Assembly: GCA_958295895.1 (NCBI GenBank)
Contig: CATQHI010000003.1
Coordinates: forward strand, 372,001-436,000
Direction of reading: 5' to 3'
DNA from: Saprospiraceae bacterium
GTDB taxonomy: Bacteria > Bacteroidota > Bacteroidia > Chitinophagales > Saprospiraceae
DNA length: 64,000 nt
The first letter of the stretch is position 1; each line of letters opens with the position of its first letter. The notes under the pieces were generated by a model. That model was given only the letters and a program-made list of their open reading frames with translations. It did no database searches and had not been told where the DNA came from. The position numbers and the translations under genes are program-made. Shown here one piece after another: positions 46,826 to 55,420 of the stretch.

Positions 46826-47482
46826 ATGCCCGTTATGCGCTACCTACTGTCTGCGTTAACCCTCCTAGCTCTGGCGGGTGGCTGTAGGAGCACCGTAGGA
46901 CCTGCGGTCGTTCAGCCCCAGTTCTACGCCATTACCGGGCAGCAGTCGGATAGTTCCGCCGCAGTACAGAGCCAGGCCATCGCCGCCACCATCGCGCCCT
47001 ATTCCGCCCAGCTGGCCGAGCGAATGAACCGGGTGCTGGCCGACGTCAGCCTGCCCCTCACCAAGGGCCAACCGGAGAGCAGTCTGGGCAACTGGACGGC
47101 CGACGTACTCCTGGCCGCCGCCCGCGACCTCTTCGTGGACTACCCGGTAGCCTTCGCGGTGCAGAATTACGGCGGCCTGCGGCTTAGCGAGATCGGCACC
47201 GGTCCGCTCACCGTGTCCGAGCTCTACGAGCTTATGCCCTTCGACAACGAGCTGGTGCTCGTGGAGCTGGACGGGGCTACCCTACAGGCCTTTATCGCCC
47301 ACATGCTGGCCGACGGGGGCTGGCCGGTGAGCGAGGGGCTCTCGATCAGCCGGCGGGGAGTGCAGACTACCATCTTGGTGCAGGGCCACCCCATCGACCC
47401 GGGCACCACCTATTACGTAGCCGCACCGGATTACGTAGCCAACGGCGGCGACGATGCGGCCATGCTGGTCGGCCGGCCCTAG
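46826..47482 (+). CDS. Lipoprotein with 5'-nucleotidase C-terminal domain, ended by an in-frame TAG
   Basis: A lipoprotein (signal LLSALTLLALAGGC) carrying the 5_nucleotid_C domain, the substrate-binding half of UshA-like 5'-nucleotidases. SSLGNWTADVLLAAA, VQNYGGLRLSEIGTGPLTVSELYELMPFDN, LVELDGATLQAFIAH and YVAAPDYVANGGDDAAML are clear family motifs. The TAG at 47480-47482 stops the protein before the expected last helix. The same frame continues for 35 sense codons (see next entry). The catalytic half is the next gene, so the enzyme is split in two polypeptides. The start at 46826 lies 4 bases after DUF423. Confidence 0.88.
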   Translation: MPVMRYLLSALTLLALAGGCRSTVGPAVVQPQFYAITGQQSDSSAAVQSQAIAATIAPYSAQLAERMNRVLADVSLPLTKGQPESSLGNWTADVLLAAARDLFVDYPVAFAVQNYGGLRLSEIGTGPLTVSELYELMPFDNELVLVELDGATLQAFIAHMLADGGWPVSEGLSISRRGVQTTILVQGHPIDPGTTYYVAAPDYVANGGDDAAMLVGRP

Positions 47483-47590
47483 GTAGCCAGTGGGCGCATG
47501 ATTCGCGATTTACTCATCGACTACGCCGGTCGCAGTACCGGTCCCATCGCGGTACAGCCCGACGGCAGCCGCATCAAATTCGAGCAATGA
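47483..47590 (+). pseudogene. In-frame continuation of the 5'-nucleotidase C-terminal domain after TAG
   Basis: In the same frame as the preceding gene, this reads VASGRMIRDLLIDYAGRSTG and on to KFEQ, then TGA at 47588-47590 overlapping the next ATG (ATGA). MIRDLLIDYA is the expected terminal helix of the family. One C-to-T or similar substitution would account for the TAG. It may be a sequencing error or a true late nonsense mutation. Confidence 0.6.
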
Positions 47591-48495
47591 ACCGCCGCAA
47601 CTTTCTATACCGCACTGCCGTCGGGGGCGGCCTGCTGCTGGTCCCCGGTCTACTTGCCGCCACCAGCCGCCGCGCTACGCCCCGCCTCACGATCCTGCAC
47701 ACCAACGACTGGCACAGCCGCATCGATCCCTTCCCAGATGATGGGAGCCGCAATGCCAACCAGGGCGGAGCCGTACGCCGCGCCAATCTGATCGCGCAGA
47801 TCCGTAGCGCAGAGCCCAACGTACTGCTCTTCGACAGCGGAGATATCTTCCAGGGCACCCCCTACTTCAATTTCTTCCTGGGGGAACTGGAGATGAAATT
47901 GATGAGCCAGATGGGCTACGACGCGGCTACCATCGGCAACCACGACTTCGACGGCGGCATCGAGAACCTGGCTACCCAGCTGCAGCACGCCAACTTCCCG
48001 CTACTGAGTGCCAATTATGACTTTAGCCGTACCCCACTGGACGGTCGCGTCGAGCCCCACCGCATAGTCGACCGGGGCGGGCTACGGGTCGGGGTCTTCG
48101 GACTCGGGATCGAGCTGGCGGGGCTAGTTCCGGAGAAGCTCTACGGCGCGACCACGTATCAGGACCCCATCGAACGGGCCAACTCGACGGCTTTGCACCT
48201 GCGGACGCGGCAAAAGTGTGATCTGGTGGTGTGCCTGAGTCACCTGGGGTACCGCTACCAGGACGATAAGGTGAGTGACGTGACCCTGGCCGCTGCCTCG
48301 CGCCACATTGATCTGATCCTGGGGGGCCACACACATACCTTTCTCGATGAGCCGGTGACCGTACCCAATCTGGAGGGGGACCCGGTGATCATCAACCAGG
48401 TCGGCTTTGCGGGGCTCCGGCTGGGGCGGCTGGACCTGACGTTTCCGGGGGGCGGGGCGCGCAGGTGCATCGCTTGTAGCAATTTGCGGGTATAG
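47587..48495 (+). CDS. 5'-nucleotidase metallophosphatase subunit, Tat-exported
   Basis: A 302-residue metallophosphatase, the catalytic N-terminal half of UshA-like 5'-nucleotidases. A twin-arginine signal (NRRNFLYRTAVGGGLLLVPG) indicates export of a folded protein. Metal and catalytic motifs in order are LHTNDWHSR, FDSGDIFQGTPYF, TIGNHDFDGG, CLSHLG and GGHTHTFL. Its partner, the C-terminal domain, is the lipoprotein just upstream, with a 4-base ATGA overlap if the upstream TAG is ignored. The last residues (RRCIACSNLRV) are atypical, and a small frame error near the end cannot be excluded. Confidence 0.88.
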   Translation: MNRRNFLYRTAVGGGLLLVPGLLAATSRRATPRLTILHTNDWHSRIDPFPDDGSRNANQGGAVRRANLIAQIRSAEPNVLLFDSGDIFQGTPYFNFFLGELEMKLMSQMGYDAATIGNHDFDGGIENLATQLQHANFPLLSANYDFSRTPLDGRVEPHRIVDRGGLRVGVFGLGIELAGLVPEKLYGATTYQDPIERANSTALHLRTRQKCDLVVCLSHLGYRYQDDKVSDVTLAAASRHIDLILGGHTHTFLDEPVTVPNLEGDPVIINQVGFAGLRLGRLDLTFPGGGARRCIACSNLRV

Positions 48496-48830
48496 GCGGT
48501 CGGTCCACACGGACTGCTTATGCCATAATTTCAGGCACGGGCAAATGCGGCATGCCAAACAAGATTTTGTGAGAAAAAGGGCACGATCGTTTGCCATAGT
48601 GCCGTTGGAAGTCTCATATTTGCTTCACGCCCGGATCGCTCCGGGGGCTTTCAACTTCACAAGCAGCGACCGTTTACCGGTCAACCTATGAACTCGGACC
48701 CCCACCTTGCCCCCAGTTCTGTACGCTTGTCGCAGGCCGCTTACTGATCACTGAACTTCGATTTTACTTACTCTCCCCGGCGACCGCCCCGCCGTGGAAA
48801 AGACCTTTTACTGTGCAACTGGGAACACAA
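48496..48830 (+). other. Intergenic leader region before dnaA
   Basis: 335 bases without a credible gene. It holds a perfect hairpin CCCGGA-TCGC-TCCGGG (48630-48645) and, just upstream, CATATTTG (48616-48623), one base from the -7 consensus. This would give dnaA a leader of roughly 200 bases. I see no TTATCCACA-type DnaA box cluster, so an adjacent origin is not supported. Confidence 0.5.
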
Positions 48831-50228
48831 ATGGATCATGCCGCCGTCTGGGAAAAATGCCTGCTCATCATACGCCAGAGCGTCGATCCGCAGAGCTATC
48901 AAACGTGGTTCGCCCCGATTCGGCCGATCGCGCTGAATAGTAACGAACTGACCATCCAGGTCCCCCACCGGCTGTTCTACGAGTTTCTGGAGGAGCACTA
49001 CATCGACGTACTCAAGCGGGCCCTACTGGCCGCCCTGGGTACCGCCGGTCGCCTTCAGTACCGTATTAAACCCGCGCGGCAGGAGGCCGGTGACTTCCCC
49101 GTCGGCAAGAACGTCGGCCACCAGGCCCCCACGCCGAGCAACCCCTTTGTAATCCCGGGCATGACCCGACCGCGCATCGAGAGTAACCTGGACGGGAAGT
49201 ACACCTTCGACAACTTCATCGAGGGCGATTGCAACAGCCTGGCCCGGAATGCGGCCAAGGCCGTGGCCGATAATCCCAGTAATACGGCCTTCAATCCGCT
49301 GGTCATTCACGGACCGGTCGGCCTGGGCAAGACCCACCTCCTCAAGGCCGTCGGTAACCGCATCACCGAGAAGTACCCCCAGAAGTCGGTGCTCTACGTG
49401 ACGACCGATCAGTTCACCAATCAGCTGGTCACCAGCATCGGAAGTAATACCACCAACGAACTGGTCAACTGGTACCAGAACGTGGACGTGCTGCTGGTCG
49501 ACGACATCCAGCAGCTCATCAAGCGCAAGAAGACGCAGGACGTGTTCTTCAACCTCTTCAACGTACTGCGACAAAATAACAAGGCCATCGTAATGACCTG
49601 CGACCGGCCCATCATCGAGCTCGACATCGAGGAGCGGCTGCGGAGTCGTTTTCAGTGGGGCCTGACCGCCGACCTGAGTGCCCCGGCGCTGGAAACCCGC
49701 ATGGCCATCCTGGCTAGTAAGGCCAGCGCCAACGAGGTAGACATTGCCCCTCCGGTCATGGAGTTCATCTGCTACCACATCCAGAATAACATCCGCCAGC
49801 TCGAGGGCGTACTGAACAACCTGGTGCTGCACAGCGGCGTCAACAACGGTAAGCAGATCGACCTGGAGCTGGCCCGGCAGGTGCTGCGTAATTTCGTCAC
49901 CGAGATCAACCGCGAGGTGACCCCGGAGGTGATCCAGCGCACGGTGGCCGAATACTATAACCTGGACGTGGACAAGCTGGCCAGTGCCACCCGGCGCCGA
50001 CACGTGGTGCTGGCCCGGCAGATCAGTATGTTTCTGGTCAAGCAGTTTACCGATCAGAGCCTGAAGGCCATCGGGCGACTCTTCGGCGGCCGCGATCACT
50101 CTACGGTGCTCTACTCCATCAAGACGGTCCGCGATCTGATCGAGACCAACGACGAGATCAAGAAGGACCTGGCGGACCTGGAGCGGCGTATCCGGGCCGG
50201 GCAGGGCGACGGACCCGGGGAGCTCTAG
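48831..50228 (+). CDS. dnaA: Chromosomal replication initiator DnaA
   Basis: A 465-residue AAA+ initiator. Domain I (AVWEKCLLIIRQSVDPQSYQTWF), a short linker, domain III with Walker A GPVGLGKTHL and Walker B LLVDDIQ, sensor SRFQWGL, and the C-terminal helix-turn-helix with the DnaA signature LFGGRDHSTVLYS are complete. The ATG at 48831 (MDHAAVWEKC) fits the family better than the in-frame GTG at 48813. Neighbours are not dnaN/recF/rpmH, so the locus is rearranged relative to the textbook order, as often in Bacteroidota. Confidence 0.96.
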   Translation: MDHAAVWEKCLLIIRQSVDPQSYQTWFAPIRPIALNSNELTIQVPHRLFYEFLEEHYIDVLKRALLAALGTAGRLQYRIKPARQEAGDFPVGKNVGHQAPTPSNPFVIPGMTRPRIESNLDGKYTFDNFIEGDCNSLARNAAKAVADNPSNTAFNPLVIHGPVGLGKTHLLKAVGNRITEKYPQKSVLYVTTDQFTNQLVTSIGSNTTNELVNWYQNVDVLLVDDIQQLIKRKKTQDVFFNLFNVLRQNNKAIVMTCDRPIIELDIEERLRSRFQWGLTADLSAPALETRMAILASKASANEVDIAPPVMEFICYHIQNNIRQLEGVLNNLVLHSGVNNGKQIDLELARQVLRNFVTEINREVTPEVIQRTVAEYYNLDVDKLASATRRRHVVLARQISMFLVKQFTDQSLKAIGRLFGGRDHSTVLYSIKTVRDLIETNDEIKKDLADLERRIRAGQGDGPGEL

Positions 50229-50288
50229 GTTTTGACACGCGGCTGAGCAACCCTGACCGGTGGGCGTGGTTTTCTTCCAAACGCTCCG

Positions 50289-50690
50289 ATGCTGCGCTCC
50301 CCCCTGTTCTACTTCACGGTACTGGCCCTCCTACTCGGTGGGCTAGTGACTGCCTGCGGAAAGACCGAGCACCTACAGGGAAAAGCATTGTACGCCACCC
50401 ACTGCAACAACTGTCACTTAGAAGAGGGACAGGGCCTACGCCGGCTGATCCCCCCGCTGGCCGGGGCGGATTACCTGCGCGAAAACCCCGCTGCGGTAGC
50501 CCGCGGTATTCGCTACGGTATGCAGGGCCCGATGGTGGTCAACGGAGTCACCTACGACCACGAGATGCCGGGCAACATCGAGCTGACGGACTTTCAGATC
50601 GTCAACATCATGAACTATGTGCACACCGCCTGGGGCAACGAGGTACCCCTGGTGACGGTAGAGCAGGTGCGGGGCTGGCTGGCCGAATAA
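50289..50690 (+). CDS. Cytochrome c lipoprotein
   Basis: A 133-residue mono-haem c-type cytochrome. A lipobox (GLVTAC, Cys23) anchors it, the haem motif is CNNCH (Cys39, Cys42, His43), and Met93 in YDHEMPG is the likely sixth ligand. The fold elements PPLAGADYLRENP and LTDFQIVNIMNYV match class I cytochromes. It likely shuttles electrons at the outer face of the inner membrane. It needs maturation by the Ccm system (ccmEF at 24945-28225). Confidence 0.9.
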   Translation: MLRSPLFYFTVLALLLGGLVTACGKTEHLQGKALYATHCNNCHLEEGQGLRRLIPPLAGADYLRENPAAVARGIRYGMQGPMVVNGVTYDHEMPGNIELTDFQIVNIMNYVHTAWGNEVPLVTVEQVRGWLAE

Positions 50691-50695
50691 TTGCG

Positions 50696-50703
50696 TACTT
50701 TGG
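50696..50703 (+). promoter_or_regulatory. -7 box (TACTTTGG) of the second CHU_C gene
   Basis: TACTTTGG, 29 bases before the ATG at 50733. It is identical to the lipase box at 17706-17713. Confidence 0.45.
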
Positions 50704-50732
50704 CCTCCGTTCCACTCACTCGGTGCTACGCT

Positions 50733-53096
50733 ATGGCTCTACGTTTCCTCTGCTTTATTACGCTCTTTGTTTGGTTTAGCCCTACGATCGCCGCCCAGGT
50801 GGATCCCTGTGGCCTGGTTTCCATCAGCAATGCCGACGAGCTGGCCATCTGTCAGGGCGATGAGGTGACGCTGCGGCTTAGCCTCGATCTACCCGGCGCT
50901 ACCGTGACCTGGTCGCCGGCTGCTGCCTTTGGCGATCAAGTAAGTAGTACCAGCCCCACCATAGAGCCCGAGTTCAGTGGCTTCTACGGGGTCACGGCCA
51001 GCGGGCCGGCGGGCTGCGTGATCAGCGATAGCATCTTTATTGATGTCGACCGGCTGGTCGTACCCGCGCTCATCGAGCCACAGACCGTATGCCAGGGCAG
51101 TCGAATCAATATTTTGCGTACGCCGGTAACGGATGCTGGTAACACGACCTACCTGCTAATCAGCGGGGGCGATACGCTAGGCCGGGGCGAGGATCCTAAT
51201 TTTCGGATTAAGGTGGATAGTGCCGCCACCTACACCCTGGTGGCTACCTCTGAAAATGGGAGCTGTACCGAGCGGCAGTCAGTAGCCATCAATGTGATCG
51301 ACGGCTTCTTCGATATTCCCCAGGATACGGTGTTTGCGTGTCTAGGTACCGACTCGATTACCCTGACGGTCATCGACACGCCGGCCATGGACCGCATCAT
51401 CACCTGGTCGCCGGACCGCTTTAGCAACGGCATGCCACAGGGTAATTCATTTACCGTAGCGCCCACGGCTGATATCACCTACTTCGCGCGCACCACCATC
51501 AACGGGTGCGACCGGGTAGATTCCGTGGCCGTGCGTCTGGACAGCCTGCCGACCGATCTTTCCCTCATGGTCGACCCCGAGAAGGATCCCTACTGTCAGG
51601 GGGATACGTTCTATGTCCGCACCCCCACCTTCGATGTGGGCGACTTTCCGCTCATTGAATCGGATTGGGTGGAGGCCCCCGGGCTACAGTCGCCGCGTGA
51701 GCTGCTAAGTGCGGTATTCGTGGCCCAGGACACCGCCCTGCTCACCCGGATCACCCGCAATGGTGCCTGTACGGATACCGCCCAGGTGCTGGTCAATGTG
51801 GTGGAGCCGCCGGTGGTTACTTTCTCCCCGATCGACCCCGTAGTGTGTCCCGGAGAGCCGCTGCAGATCACGGCCACCTTCGAGTCCGGGGAGGGGACCC
51901 TCGACTGGCAGGAGGCGATGGGTACGCTCAGTTGCACGGACTGTCTTGATCCCATAGCTACCGTCAACAGCGACATCGAATACACCGTTAAGGTATCTTC
52001 TAACGGATCGCAGTGCGCCTCCGACCTGAGTTATGCCATCACGGTGGACCCGGCGGTCAACCCTATCCTGACCGATGCGGTCAATATCTGCCCGGGCGAC
52101 TCACGGCAGCTGATCGTCGGAAATATCGATTCCACGAGCAGCTACCGCATCACCGGTGGTGGGGTGGAACTGACCGATCCCCTTGGCCTGGTAGCTCCCA
52201 CCGAGACGACCACCTACACTATCGAAACGACGGGAGACTGTGGCACTTTTACCCGCGAGATTACCCTGGTGGTGGGCGGCGATTATACGGTAACCGCCAG
52301 CGGTCCCGAGACGATCTGCGCCGGAGAAGATCTGGTGTTAACGGCTAGCGTGGATCCCGCAACGGAGGGGACGTACAGTTGGGCACTTCCGGGAGGCGTC
52401 GTACAGACGGGACAGCAGATCACGGTGACGGATCCGATAGCGGGCACCTACGGCGTCACCTTCCGCGATGCCGACGGTTGCGGTTCGTCGACGGATTCCC
52501 TAAGCGTGGAGATACTTGATGACGATATCGTTCCCATCGTACAGGGGGCACTTGCTGACGGTACCGTCCTCGCGTCGGGAGGGACGGTATTTGGGGGCAA
52601 CACGGTAGAACTGAGCGTCACCAATCTACCGGCCGATCGCAACTTCACTTACTCCTGGTCGGGCAACTACGAGCCGGCTACGGGCACTGGCAACCCACTT
52701 ACGGTGACCATTCCGCGGGTGCCGGACGGGCAGCAGCCCACGAACCTGGTTTACACCGTCACGGTCACTAGCGAAGATGGGGGGTGCACGTTTACCGACA
52801 CCTACTCGCTGAACGTAGAGCAGTCGCAGGTGCAGATTCCAGACTTCTTCACCCCCGACAATGATGGGCGCAACGACCGCTTCCGGATGTTTTTTAACGG
52901 GCAGATCAGTGACTACACCATGATCGTGTACGACCGGTGGGGGCAGAAGGTGTTTACGAGCGACAACCCCACCGAGGGCTGGGATGGCACCAAGGACGGC
53001 ACCCCCCAGAATGCGGACGTCTACCTCTACCTGGCCCGCTTCCGGCAGGACGGGGTGGAGGTCGAAGAGGAAGGTCAGGTTAGCCTACTTCGGTGA
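50733..53096 (+). CDS. Secreted Ig/PKD-repeat protein with gliding-motility CHU_C domain
   Basis: A 787-residue protein with a signal peptide (FLCFITLFVWFSPTIAAQ) and a series of about seven beta-sandwich repeats, each with Cys pairs and ICQGDEVTL- or VCPGEPLQI-like starts and a GTYGVTFRDADGC-like end. The C-terminal type B sorting domain is IPDFFTPDNDGRNDRFRM ... YDRWGQKVF ... NADVYLYLARF ... GQVSLLR. This domain directs export through the type IX system, probably to the surface. The frame is clean throughout. The stop overlaps the start of the unknown membrane protein (TGATG). Confidence 0.88.
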   Translation: MALRFLCFITLFVWFSPTIAAQVDPCGLVSISNADELAICQGDEVTLRLSLDLPGATVTWSPAAAFGDQVSSTSPTIEPEFSGFYGVTASGPAGCVISDSIFIDVDRLVVPALIEPQTVCQGSRINILRTPVTDAGNTTYLLISGGDTLGRGEDPNFRIKVDSAATYTLVATSENGSCTERQSVAINVIDGFFDIPQDTVFACLGTDSITLTVIDTPAMDRIITWSPDRFSNGMPQGNSFTVAPTADITYFARTTINGCDRVDSVAVRLDSLPTDLSLMVDPEKDPYCQGDTFYVRTPTFDVGDFPLIESDWVEAPGLQSPRELLSAVFVAQDTALLTRITRNGACTDTAQVLVNVVEPPVVTFSPIDPVVCPGEPLQITATFESGEGTLDWQEAMGTLSCTDCLDPIATVNSDIEYTVKVSSNGSQCASDLSYAITVDPAVNPILTDAVNICPGDSRQLIVGNIDSTSSYRITGGGVELTDPLGLVAPTETTTYTIETTGDCGTFTREITLVVGGDYTVTASGPETICAGEDLVLTASVDPATEGTYSWALPGGVVQTGQQITVTDPIAGTYGVTFRDADGCGSSTDSLSVEILDDDIVPIVQGALADGTVLASGGTVFGGNTVELSVTNLPADRNFTYSWSGNYEPATGTGNPLTVTIPRVPDGQQPTNLVYTVTVTSEDGGCTFTDTYSLNVEQSQVQIPDFFTPDNDGRNDRFRMFFNGQISDYTMIVYDRWGQKVFTSDNPTEGWDGTKDGTPQNADVYLYLARFRQDGVEVEEEGQVSLLR

Positions 53097-54403
53097 TGTC
53101 GGTCAAGCCTAAATGGCTAAGGAAGCTAGAGCGGGAGAGCTGGCAGGCGGAGCTGATCATTTCCGGTGCTGCGATCTTGGGGAGCTTGCAGTTGCCCGGG
53201 TTGCTGGAGCGGGTCGAAGTGTACTGCCTGCTGAGTTTTGACCGGGATACCCTATTTCTCTGCTACTTGGCATTGATCTACTGGCGCATTCTGAGTTACT
53301 GCCTGATTGCGGCCTTCGTGTTTCACTTCATCGTGCGGGCCCTGTGGATCGGCATGGTGGGGCTGAATTCGGTGTACACCGATGGGTTCAAGCCAAATAA
53401 ACGCTTCGCTACCCACTTCCAGGAACGGCTAAAGGAGGAGTATGGCGACATTGACGGGTTTATCGAGCGCCTGGACCGTCTGGGTAGTGGGGTGTTTGGG
53501 GTGAGCTTCGCTACGGCGCTGGTGTTCTTTAATTTCGGGTTGATCGGATCCTTACTGGTGTACCTCCACAGTTGGTTGGTGAGTTATGACGTGCCCTCTG
53601 GATGGATATTCATCGGTCTGGGTATCGTATTCCTACCGCTGTTTTTGCTGTCTGTAGGCGCTATGGTTTTACAAACCGAGCGTTTTAAGGAAGGAGCGTT
53701 AGCGCGGCGATACCTCTGGCTGGTCAGCACCGCGGTATCTCGCATTTCCTACCTTGTGGGACGGCGCTACGTCATGACCTCTTCCAATATGGTGAGTTCG
53801 CACTATGCGGACAGTAAGGGGTTTGGTTGGTACCTCATTGGGGGCTTCATCGGCTTCATGGTCATTGTGATGGCCACGCTGCTGAATGCGAGGTATACCC
53901 CCTACTTCGTAGATCAGGCCTACCACCGGATGGGCAGCGACTCCACCCGATTACCAGCTGCTTACGCCGATGACCTAGTTTACGACGGAGTATACGTCAG
54001 TCCCCTCATCAGCGAGGCTTCAATTTCTGCGCTGGCCTTTTGGATACCCACTCCGGAACGGGAATGGGTGTTTTTGGAACAGCAGTGCAGCGAGCCGGAG
54101 ATTGACGAAGCGCTAGAGCGCGAGGAGCGGAGGAGTCTCAGCCGGCTGCGGGTGCTGAGCTGTGCGCGGGAGTATTTCAGCTTTGCGATCAATGGTCAGC
54201 CGGTGAAGGATTACACGATCAAACGGCAGTACCGGGTCAATATGGCTGCTTCTCAAGATGGCTTTCACGTTTACATCTCGGATCTCACCCTGCGACGGGG
54301 TGTTAATCTCCTAGAAGTCACCAGTCAGTACCCCCACGAGGAGACCGGTAAAGCGCGCGTGACTTACACCCCATTTTACCGGAGTGAGGGAGAGACACGT
54401 TAA
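53096..54403 (+). CDS. Unknown membrane protein coupled to the CHU_C gene
   Basis: A 435-residue protein I do not recognise. Four or five membrane helices lie in the first 270 residues (about 53-90 as one or two helices, 132-158, 169-192, 244-264). They are interrupted by a cytoplasmic-looking basic/acidic loop with ERLKEEYGDIDGFIERLDRLG. The last 165 residues are a soluble, beta-rich domain with many Tyr and acidic residues. There is no signal peptide. The ATG overlaps the stop of the upstream CHU_C protein (TGATG), so the two products are made together; assembly, anchoring or sensing of the secreted protein is a reasonable guess. Codon use is a little less GC-rich than its neighbours. Confidence 0.7.
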   Translation: MSVKPKWLRKLERESWQAELIISGAAILGSLQLPGLLERVEVYCLLSFDRDTLFLCYLALIYWRILSYCLIAAFVFHFIVRALWIGMVGLNSVYTDGFKPNKRFATHFQERLKEEYGDIDGFIERLDRLGSGVFGVSFATALVFFNFGLIGSLLVYLHSWLVSYDVPSGWIFIGLGIVFLPLFLLSVGAMVLQTERFKEGALARRYLWLVSTAVSRISYLVGRRYVMTSSNMVSSHYADSKGFGWYLIGGFIGFMVIVMATLLNARYTPYFVDQAYHRMGSDSTRLPAAYADDLVYDGVYVSPLISEASISALAFWIPTPEREWVFLEQQCSEPEIDEALEREERRSLSRLRVLSCAREYFSFAINGQPVKDYTIKRQYRVNMAASQDGFHVYISDLTLRRGVNLLEVTSQYPHEETGKARVTYTPFYRSEGETR

Positions 54404-54435
54404 GGCGGCAGTTAGCTGCGTTTAAAAGTTTTCCG

Positions 54436-54443
54436 TACCTTTG
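54436..54443 (+). promoter_or_regulatory. -7 box (TACCTTTG) of the DUF177-rpmF operon
   Basis: An exact TAnnTTTG match, 63 bases before the ATG at 54507. TTTAAAAG lies just upstream. Confidence 0.6.
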
Positions 54444-54506
54444 CGCCCACTTTGAAACGTCCCTGTGGCACCAACGGGTGCTGTTGCGGTTCAAACCGTA
54501 TGCCTT

Positions 54507-55070
54507 ATGCCCACTCCCGCAGCATTTGTCTTACCCCTCAAGGGGCTTGGTAAAGGATTGTACGCGTACGATCTAAGCATCGACCGGTCGTTCTTCGCGG
54601 ATTTTCCGGAGAGCCCGGTGCAGTCTGCTACCGTCGATTTACGCCTGACGGTCGACAAGCAGGCGCGCGAATTGATGATTGACTTCGACCTTAGCGGAAC
54701 GGTGGCTACGGCCTGTGACCGCTGCCTGGCCGATATCGACCTGCCCATTGCCGACCGTCGGCAGTTGATCGTAAAGTTTGCGGCCGAAGCAGAAGCGCCA
54801 GTGGATGAGGGTGACATTGTGTACCTGCACCCCGACACCAACGACTTCAACCTCGCGCCCTACGCGTACGAGATGATCGTGCTGGCCGTGCCGATGATCA
54901 AAACCTACGCCTGCCGGGAGGGGGAGCCCCCCTACCCCTGCGATGAGGACCTACTCAGGCGGATCGAGGCCTCCTACGCCAGCGCTGCGGAGGCTCCAAG
55001 GGGAGGCGAGCAAAATGAGGACAAGCCCAGCCCCTGGGACGTGCTCAAAGATTTGAATAAGAACAACTAA
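54507..55070 (+). CDS. DUF177 (YceD-like) protein
   Basis: A 187-residue protein of the YceD/DUF177 family, typically encoded just before rpmF and implicated in 23S rRNA accumulation or ribosome assembly (known mainly from E. coli and plants). Landmarks are the GTVATACDRCLADIDLPI Cys pair, FNLAPYAYEMIVLAVPM and the ending PSPWDVLKDLNKNN, where the W-x-x-L-x-x-L pattern is typical. The start at 54507 (MPTPAAFVLPLKGL) was preferred over a GTG at 54465. rpmF follows after 20 bases. Confidence 0.88.
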   Translation: MPTPAAFVLPLKGLGKGLYAYDLSIDRSFFADFPESPVQSATVDLRLTVDKQARELMIDFDLSGTVATACDRCLADIDLPIADRRQLIVKFAAEAEAPVDEGDIVYLHPDTNDFNLAPYAYEMIVLAVPMIKTYACREGEPPYPCDEDLLRRIEASYASAAEAPRGGEQNEDKPSPWDVLKDLNKNN

Positions 55071-55090
55071 CGACTACATACCTTTACGCC

Positions 55091-55318
55091 ATGGCACATC
55101 CTAAGTCCCGGATCTCAAAGCAACGCAAGCGCAAGCGGCGTACCCACTACAAGGCCACCGCTCCGGCCCTGACCACCTGTCAGACCACCGGCGAGATTCA
55201 CCAGCCCCACCGGGCGTACACCGACAGTGAGGGCAATATGTATTACAACGGCAATCTGCTGGTCAAGGCACCAGAGATTGTGGCGGAATCCGACGATACC
55301 ACGGAGGACGAAGATTAG
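55091..55318 (+). CDS. rpmF: 50S ribosomal protein L32
   Basis: A 75-residue ribosomal protein. MAHPKSRISKQRKRKRRTHYKA is the classic L32 start. Only one Cys is present (TTCQTTGE), so this is the zinc-independent form. It is followed by a strong terminator, ending the DUF177-rpmF operon. Confidence 0.96.
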   Translation: MAHPKSRISKQRKRKRRTHYKATAPALTTCQTTGEIHQPHRAYTDSEGNMYYNGNLLVKAPEIVAESDDTTEDED

Positions 55319-55347
55319 TCCCCGCCCCCGAGCTTAATCAACGCTGC

Positions 55348-55378
55348 AGCCCGCCGGCCCCGTGCCGGTGGGCTTTTC
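55348..55378 (+). terminator. Rho-independent terminator after rpmF
   Basis: Arms AGCCCGCCGG and CCGGTGGGCT (one G-T pair) with a 7-base loop, followed by TTTTCC, 30 bases after the rpmF stop. Confidence 0.85.
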
Positions 55379-55420
55379 CTGTTCATACCGTAGCGGCTAT
55401 CTTGCGGCCAAAGTCCGGCT

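Noticed and set aside
47480-47482. TAG as pyrrolysine or another recoded sense codon
   Set aside because: No pyl genes are seen, many genes here end in TAG (sdhB, bfn-neighbour genes, dnaA), and a simple substitution explains the case.
48496-48830. Replication origin next to dnaA
   Set aside because: No cluster of DnaA boxes or AT-rich unwinding region is visible, and neighbouring genes are not the usual origin set.
49023-50099. Long open frame of 358 codons on the strand opposite dnaA
   Set aside because: It mirrors dnaA in a GC-rich codon pattern, has no family-like motifs, and dnaA is complete on the other strand.
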